The translations under genes and the position numbers were made by a program. A stretch of 5,931 nt of DNA from positions 10,059-15,989 of the forward strand of contig MEUF01000016.1 of NCBI GenBank assembly GCA_001771615.1. The letters are read 5' to 3'. The DNA is from a candidate division WOR-1 bacterium RIFOXYB2_FULL_48_7. Its GTDB lineage: Bacteria; Margulisbacteria; WOR-1; O2-12-FULL-45-9; XYB2-FULL-48-7. Below, piece by piece: positions 5,676 to 5,931 of the stretch; the first letter of the stretch is position 1, and each line of letters starts with the position of its first letter. The notes below the pieces were generated by a model. That model made no database searches. It saw only the letters and a program-made list of their open reading frames with translations, and was not told the origin of the DNA.

Positions 5676-5931
5676 GTGAACAAGCTCAAGCTAGATGAAT
5701 TCGAAGCCTTTTACAAGCAATTTGCGCCCCGGGATTACAAGAAAGGTGAGTTGCTAATCCGAGCTGACGACGAGCCCCAAGGCATTTTTTATTTAACCAG
5801 TGGGTATGTCAGACAGTACACTCTCTCTAAAACTGGGTTGGAGCTAACGCTGCACATTCTTCAGCCGATTTCCTATTTCCCCATGGTCTGGGCGATTAAC
5901 GGTACGCCTAATGTTTATAACTATGAAGCCT
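5676..5931 (+). CDS. Second Crp/Fnr-superfamily regulator, tandem paralogue, 3'-truncated by the window
   Basis: Eighty-five codons of a tandem duplicate of the preceding regulator, running off the right edge. The two align without gaps at an offset of 755 bases, and GTG 5676 matches ATG 4921 of the first copy (VNKLKLDEFEAF against MNKLKLKEFEAF). An in-frame ATG at 5670 would add only two residues (ML) and may be the start instead; neither has a clear SD site. The visible part is the first half of the sensory beta barrel (PRDYKKGELLIRADDEPQGI onward). Differences include Cys39 to Tyr, Lys42 to Ser and Phe44 to Tyr, while residues 64-85 are identical down to the DNA. Whether the helix-turn-helix is present cannot be seen. 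The pair could form heterodimers or share targets, which is inference. Confidence 0.88.
   Translation, partial: MNKLKLDEFEAFYKQFAPRDYKKGELLIRADDEPQGIFYLTSGYVRQYTLSKTGLELTLHILQPISYFPMVWAINGTPNVYNYEA
5865..5931 (+). repeat. 67-base tract identical to 5110-5176
   Basis: Second member of the identical pair inside the tandem Crp-like genes. It reaches the window edge, so its true length is unknown. Confidence 0.95.

Overview
The window looks like a piece of bacterial chromosome from an uncultivated lineage. Genes are closely packed on both strands, with ATG starts behind Shine-Dalgarno (SD) sites and sigma70-like promoters, and one predicted lipoprotein carries a long Thr/Ser-rich linker. The two Crp-like regulators resemble a subfamily I associate with candidate-phylum genomes, and the lipoprotein style is compatible with a Margulisbacteria/Saganbacteria-type organism. 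That taxonomic guess is weak and rests on memory of protein style only. I saw no tRNA, rRNA, CRISPR array, transposase or attachment site.

Layout. (1) Bases 3-968, plus strand: the 3' part of an unrecognised protein gene that enters from outside the window. (2) Bases 965-2233 (or 2269), minus strand: a secreted, probably lipid-anchored protein with a Thr/Ser linker and seven W-anchored repeats, best read as a seven-bladed beta-propeller. It converges on gene 1 so tightly that the two stop codons overlap. (3) Bases 2324-4849, plus strand: a compact arsenic-resistance operon of a DUF134/UPF0251 DNA-binding protein, ArsM (As(III) S-adenosylmethionine methyltransferase) and a single-chain fusion of the Acr3 arsenite exporter with a thioredoxin-type arsenate reductase ArsC. 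Consecutive genes overlap by 4 and 8 bases. A 16-base inverted repeat lies just downstream of the -10 element ahead of the operon. (4) Bases 4921-5565: a Crp/Fnr-superfamily regulator with its own strong-looking promoter. (5) Bases 5676-5931: the start of a second, tandem copy of that regulator, cut by the window edge.

How the genes work together. ArsC reduces As(V) to As(III), the fused Acr3 exports As(III), and ArsM methylates As(III). No ArsR is present. The first gene of the operon is instead a DUF134 protein with two vicinal cysteine pairs, which makes it the natural candidate for the arsenic-responsive regulator; this is inference. The Crp-like pair may be separate from the arsenic system.

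The points most worth following are the DUF134 protein plus palindrome as a possible non-ArsR arsenic switch, the linker-free Acr3-ArsC fusion that keeps an internal ribosome binding site, and the abrupt change from about 78% to 100% DNA identity between the two Crp-like copies, exactly over the segment that should line the ligand pocket.
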